DNA of 64,000 bases from Amoebidium appalachense (taxonomy: Eukaryota > Ichthyosporea), in the NCBI GenBank assembly GCA_963693365.1, contig CAVNZM010000012.1, forward strand, positions 2,728,001 through 2,792,000, in the 5' to 3' direction. Under the pieces are notes generated by a model. It searched no databases. It worked only from the letters and a program-made list of their open reading frames with translations, and was not told where the DNA came from. A program made the translations under genes and the position numbers. Shown in pieces: positions 54,010 to 64,000 of the stretch; the stretch's first letter is position 1; every line of letters starts with the position of its first letter.

Positions 54010-54089
<80 letters not shown>

Positions 54090-54702
54090 ATCGTAGCTTA
54101 ACTACTGAAATGGCGTAAATGACATGGTGTGTGTAAGGATGGGGTCAGTAGTAGGGGCCTAAGAGTTATGAGTCACCGAGAAGGCGCTTGAACTTAAAAT
54201 GAGCATGGCATGATCAATGATCAAACTTAGATCTAGAACCGTTGGCCTTTAGAATTTAAATCTTCTAAATTTATTCGCGAACCTACAACCGTCAGCTCAG
54301 GCCATCAGATTACATGCATTCTGACTTGGCTAGCGCTACCATACCAACTACCCATACTCAGTACATGATGTGCACACCCAGCGACATCACACTTATTAAT
54401 AACCCCCTAAAATCTTACATCGAAATCTCAGCATCGTACTTCAATGGCATATCAAAGTGGCCGGTTTCATGCCACTAATTGAAGTTTTTATTTTTTATTT
54501 TATCCCGTTTCACTCCCGGCGAGGCACTGCCTCAGGGGAGCTTACCGTCTTCCGCCTGGACACAGATCGTACTGTATAACCACTAATTGAAGCAGTTATC
54601 AATCTTTAAACAATCAACTTATGATGGCCATATTATGAATTAGATCCGTGACATCATAAATTACTAAGGATTAATGGGCATTTTTTTTTTAGAAATGAAA
54701 GT
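52396..54702. repeat. Repeat-rich intergenic region between transporter copies
   Basis: It contains T34 then poly-G (52396-52496), a long TG array with CG interruptions (52790-53155), a T-run (53227-53248) followed by A12, purine-only GA/G blocks (53410-54088, ending in about 75 bp of pure GA) and 600 bp of unique AT-rich DNA. Segments at about 53260-53330 and 54500-54570 share ATCCCGTTT..CCTCAGGG..TACCGTCT and may be old copies of one repeat. Confidence 0.6.
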
Positions 54703-56731
54703 TTACGGGAAACCGGAGTTGAAGTTGGGTGCGTTGGCACCAAAAGCGCAGATCAAGCCGGCGACGGTTCCGGCAAAAGGCAGAGTGAAGAGCCAACCAA
54801 ACAGACAAATGCAAACCATCTTCCAGTTGATGGCCTTTGCATCGCCATTGCACAGACCAACTGCAGCCGTGGCACCTGTGATGCAGTGGGTGGTGGATAC
54901 GGGCAGGCCGAGGTAGGACGCAGTCAGCACCGTAACCATGGCACCGAGTTCCATGGAGAAACCGCGTGAGGGCGAGTGGTAGGTGATGTTGTTGCCCAGA
55001 GAGCGCATGATGTGGTAGCCGTAAAGCATGAGCCCGACATTGATACCGGCACCACCATATGCAAGCATCCATGTGGGCACAGGGGCACCCTTGGTGGCAA
55101 CAGAACCATTTTCGTAGATGTAGTAAATGGCTGCAAGGGGGGCAATGGCGTTACCGACGTCATTTGCACCGTGGGAGAACGAAGCCATTGCAGAGGTAAA
55201 GACCTGCAGCCACTGGAACACACGCTCCGTCTTAGGGTCGTACTTGGACGCACGTGCGTGAATGTCTGCCACCTCGGCAGAATTGTGATTGCGCACCTCC
55301 TGGTTCACCCCGTGAAGAATGGTCTTGTTTGCCCAGTACTTCAGGAACCCGGCCTTGTCGTTCGACCATGCAGGTGTTTGGCCCTGTGTCGATGATTCCT
55401 CACCACTATGGCTGCCACTGATATCAAGAGCAATACCGTCTGGGTTAACACTTTTATCCTTGCCATTAACGCCGTTGGTGTTAACAGTGCTAGCAGCCGC
55501 CTCGGCATCGGCACGTGCAGCCTCCCGTTCGGCGATGCGTTTTTCTGTGCGCTTGAAGTATGGGATGATCACAAACAGACCAACGAGCCCAGCGACAGCC
55601 ACACCACCGAGAATAATGGCCAACTGCACACCAATGGGCTTCTGGTCGAGCTTGAGTGACGGGGTGCCCTTCTTGACCCAGAAGGCCATGACCAGGGCTG
55701 CAGTGCCCATGCCGTAGATGGGCGTGGTGTAGAGGGCACGCTTGTATGAGTTGGGGCTCTCGAGAACCAAATACTTGGTGAGGAGGAAAATAATCGCACC
55801 AAACACACCTGCAATGGCTGGCGAGATGGCAAACGAGGCCAACACCTTGCCTACGCCGTCATAACTCCAGTTGATGGCACCAATACCAAATGCAGCCACA
55901 CCAACACCCATAACGGCACCGACAATAGAGTGTGTGGTAGAGACGGGCATGGCCAGCCGAGTGGCCACCATCACCCAACTGGTGCTACCAATCATAGCAC
56001 ACAACATGCTGAACATGAGAAGATCGGGGCGCGGATTATACTGTTTCATGTTGATGATGTCACCACCAATGGTCTTGGCCGTGTTTGCACCCAGGGCAAT
56101 AGCACCGAGAAACTCAGTGAAGAGGGCGATGCAGCAGGCCTGACGGAGGGTGAGAGTCCCTGCACCCACGGCGGTGGCAAACGAGTTGGCAACCTGCGAC
56201 GGGCGATAACTGTGTTAGCACTTAATACTGTTTGACGTATGCTAATAAATGCGTCTGCATTCATAAATAAGTGAAAGTTTCAAGAAAAGCGCACAGCTGC
56301 AGTGCTTGCTGTTAAGTTCATGATCACATACGTACTTTGCACCATCATGGAGATGCGGTCACGCAATTATTATGCCCTTTGCACTCATGGCTGTATTCAC
56401 TCAAAGGACTGTTATTATAACGCAATTTCAATGACACGTTGAACCATGCATACACTGGTATTTCCGAAGAGGCAGGCAGGGTTCGCGCACAAACAGATAC
56501 ACAATATTGAAACCTAGTGTGGAAAGTTTTGACCTGGAGGTGCAAAATAGAATAATAAGGTCCTAAGCATGGTGTTGTTCAAACGTGGCAACTTACATCG
56601 TTAGCACCAATGGAGAAGGCGTCCAGGAACGACACGATCATGGACGTAGCAAAAATCCACACCAGCGAGTGTGGGGGCATTGTCACCGTGCCGCTCACGG
56701 AGCGAAGGTCGATGATCATGAGGTGCTCCAT
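54703..56731 (-). CDS. PHO4/PiT-family phosphate transporter, copy 2
   Basis: Two exons: 56597-56731 (45 codons) and 54703-56193. The intron at 56194-56596 is GT-AG, phase 0, and falls between GAND and VAN of the first PiT signature. The product is 541 residues with an intact frame: N-terminal GANDVANSFATAVG, PVSTTHSIVGAVMG, a charged cytoplasmic-type loop (about 230-350), then FSHGANDVGNAIAPLA and PVSTTHCITGATAAVGL. The role is phosphate symport at the plasma membrane by family knowledge. Compared with copy 1, the hydrophobic parts are near-identical, while the central loop and the N-terminal tail differ. A minus-strand TATAAAAA at 56941-56948 lies about 210 bp upstream of the start. Tandem arrangement with copy 1 indicates local duplication. 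Confidence 0.93.

Positions 56732-64000
<7,269 letters not shown>

Overview
This is a eukaryotic nuclear window. Genes are split by GT-AG introns and separated by large amounts of low-complexity DNA: (CA/TG)n, (GA/CT)n and homopolymer C/G tracts. Every reconstructed gene is an ordinary eukaryotic protein or a eukaryotic-style mosaic, and one nuclear-type tRNA-Gly is present. Retroelement and DNA-transposon remains sit in introns and intergenic DNA. Gene content (PDK1, a METTL21-type methyltransferase, an OTU protease, HisRS with a WHEP domain, PHO4-type phosphate transporters, an EGF/H-type-lectin surface protein) fits a unicellular eukaryote. A marine holozoan protist such as an ichthyosporean is my guess, but the sequence alone does not prove it.

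Layout. 1-1543: microsatellites. 1544-15513 (-): an eight-exon gene for a secreted protein of about 3,194 residues, with a signal peptide, an EGF module, about 25 SdrD-B/Cna-B-like repeats, more EGF modules and H-type-lectin-like sheets at the C-terminus. 17688-18242 (-): single-exon OTU cysteine protease. 19745-24273 (+): four-exon METTL21-type lysine methyltransferase. 27123-29742 (-): decayed Ty3/gypsy-type element with gag joined directly to integrase. 30712-46052 (+): histidyl-tRNA synthetase in 15 exons. Its introns hold a reverse-transcriptase fragment, a partial copy of its own exon 2, two copies of a 213-bp dispersed repeat, a complete tRNA-Gly(GCC) gene and a 0.57-kb MITE. 47764-49388 (-) and 54703-56731 (-): two tandem PHO4-family phosphate transporters of identical predicted length, one intronless with a one-base frameshift and one with an intron. 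A zinc-knuckle ORF (51828-52328, -) lies between them. 59292-64000 (-): the 3' part of a PDK1 gene (end of the kinase domain, linker, PH domain), running off the right edge.

The genes look like independent housekeeping and surface functions; no operon-like arrangement is expected or seen. The most distinctive items are the giant SdrD-like stalk protein, the frequent placement of poly-C or (TG)n tracts directly after 5' splice sites, a dispersed repeat whose copies end in poly-C, and several exon fragments or duplications. Four single-base discrepancies sit at short homopolymers or splice junctions in otherwise intact genes, so consensus errors should be considered before calling pseudogenes.

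Exon boundaries were placed by hand from reading-frame continuity, GT/AG sites and family resemblance. No alignment or database search was run.
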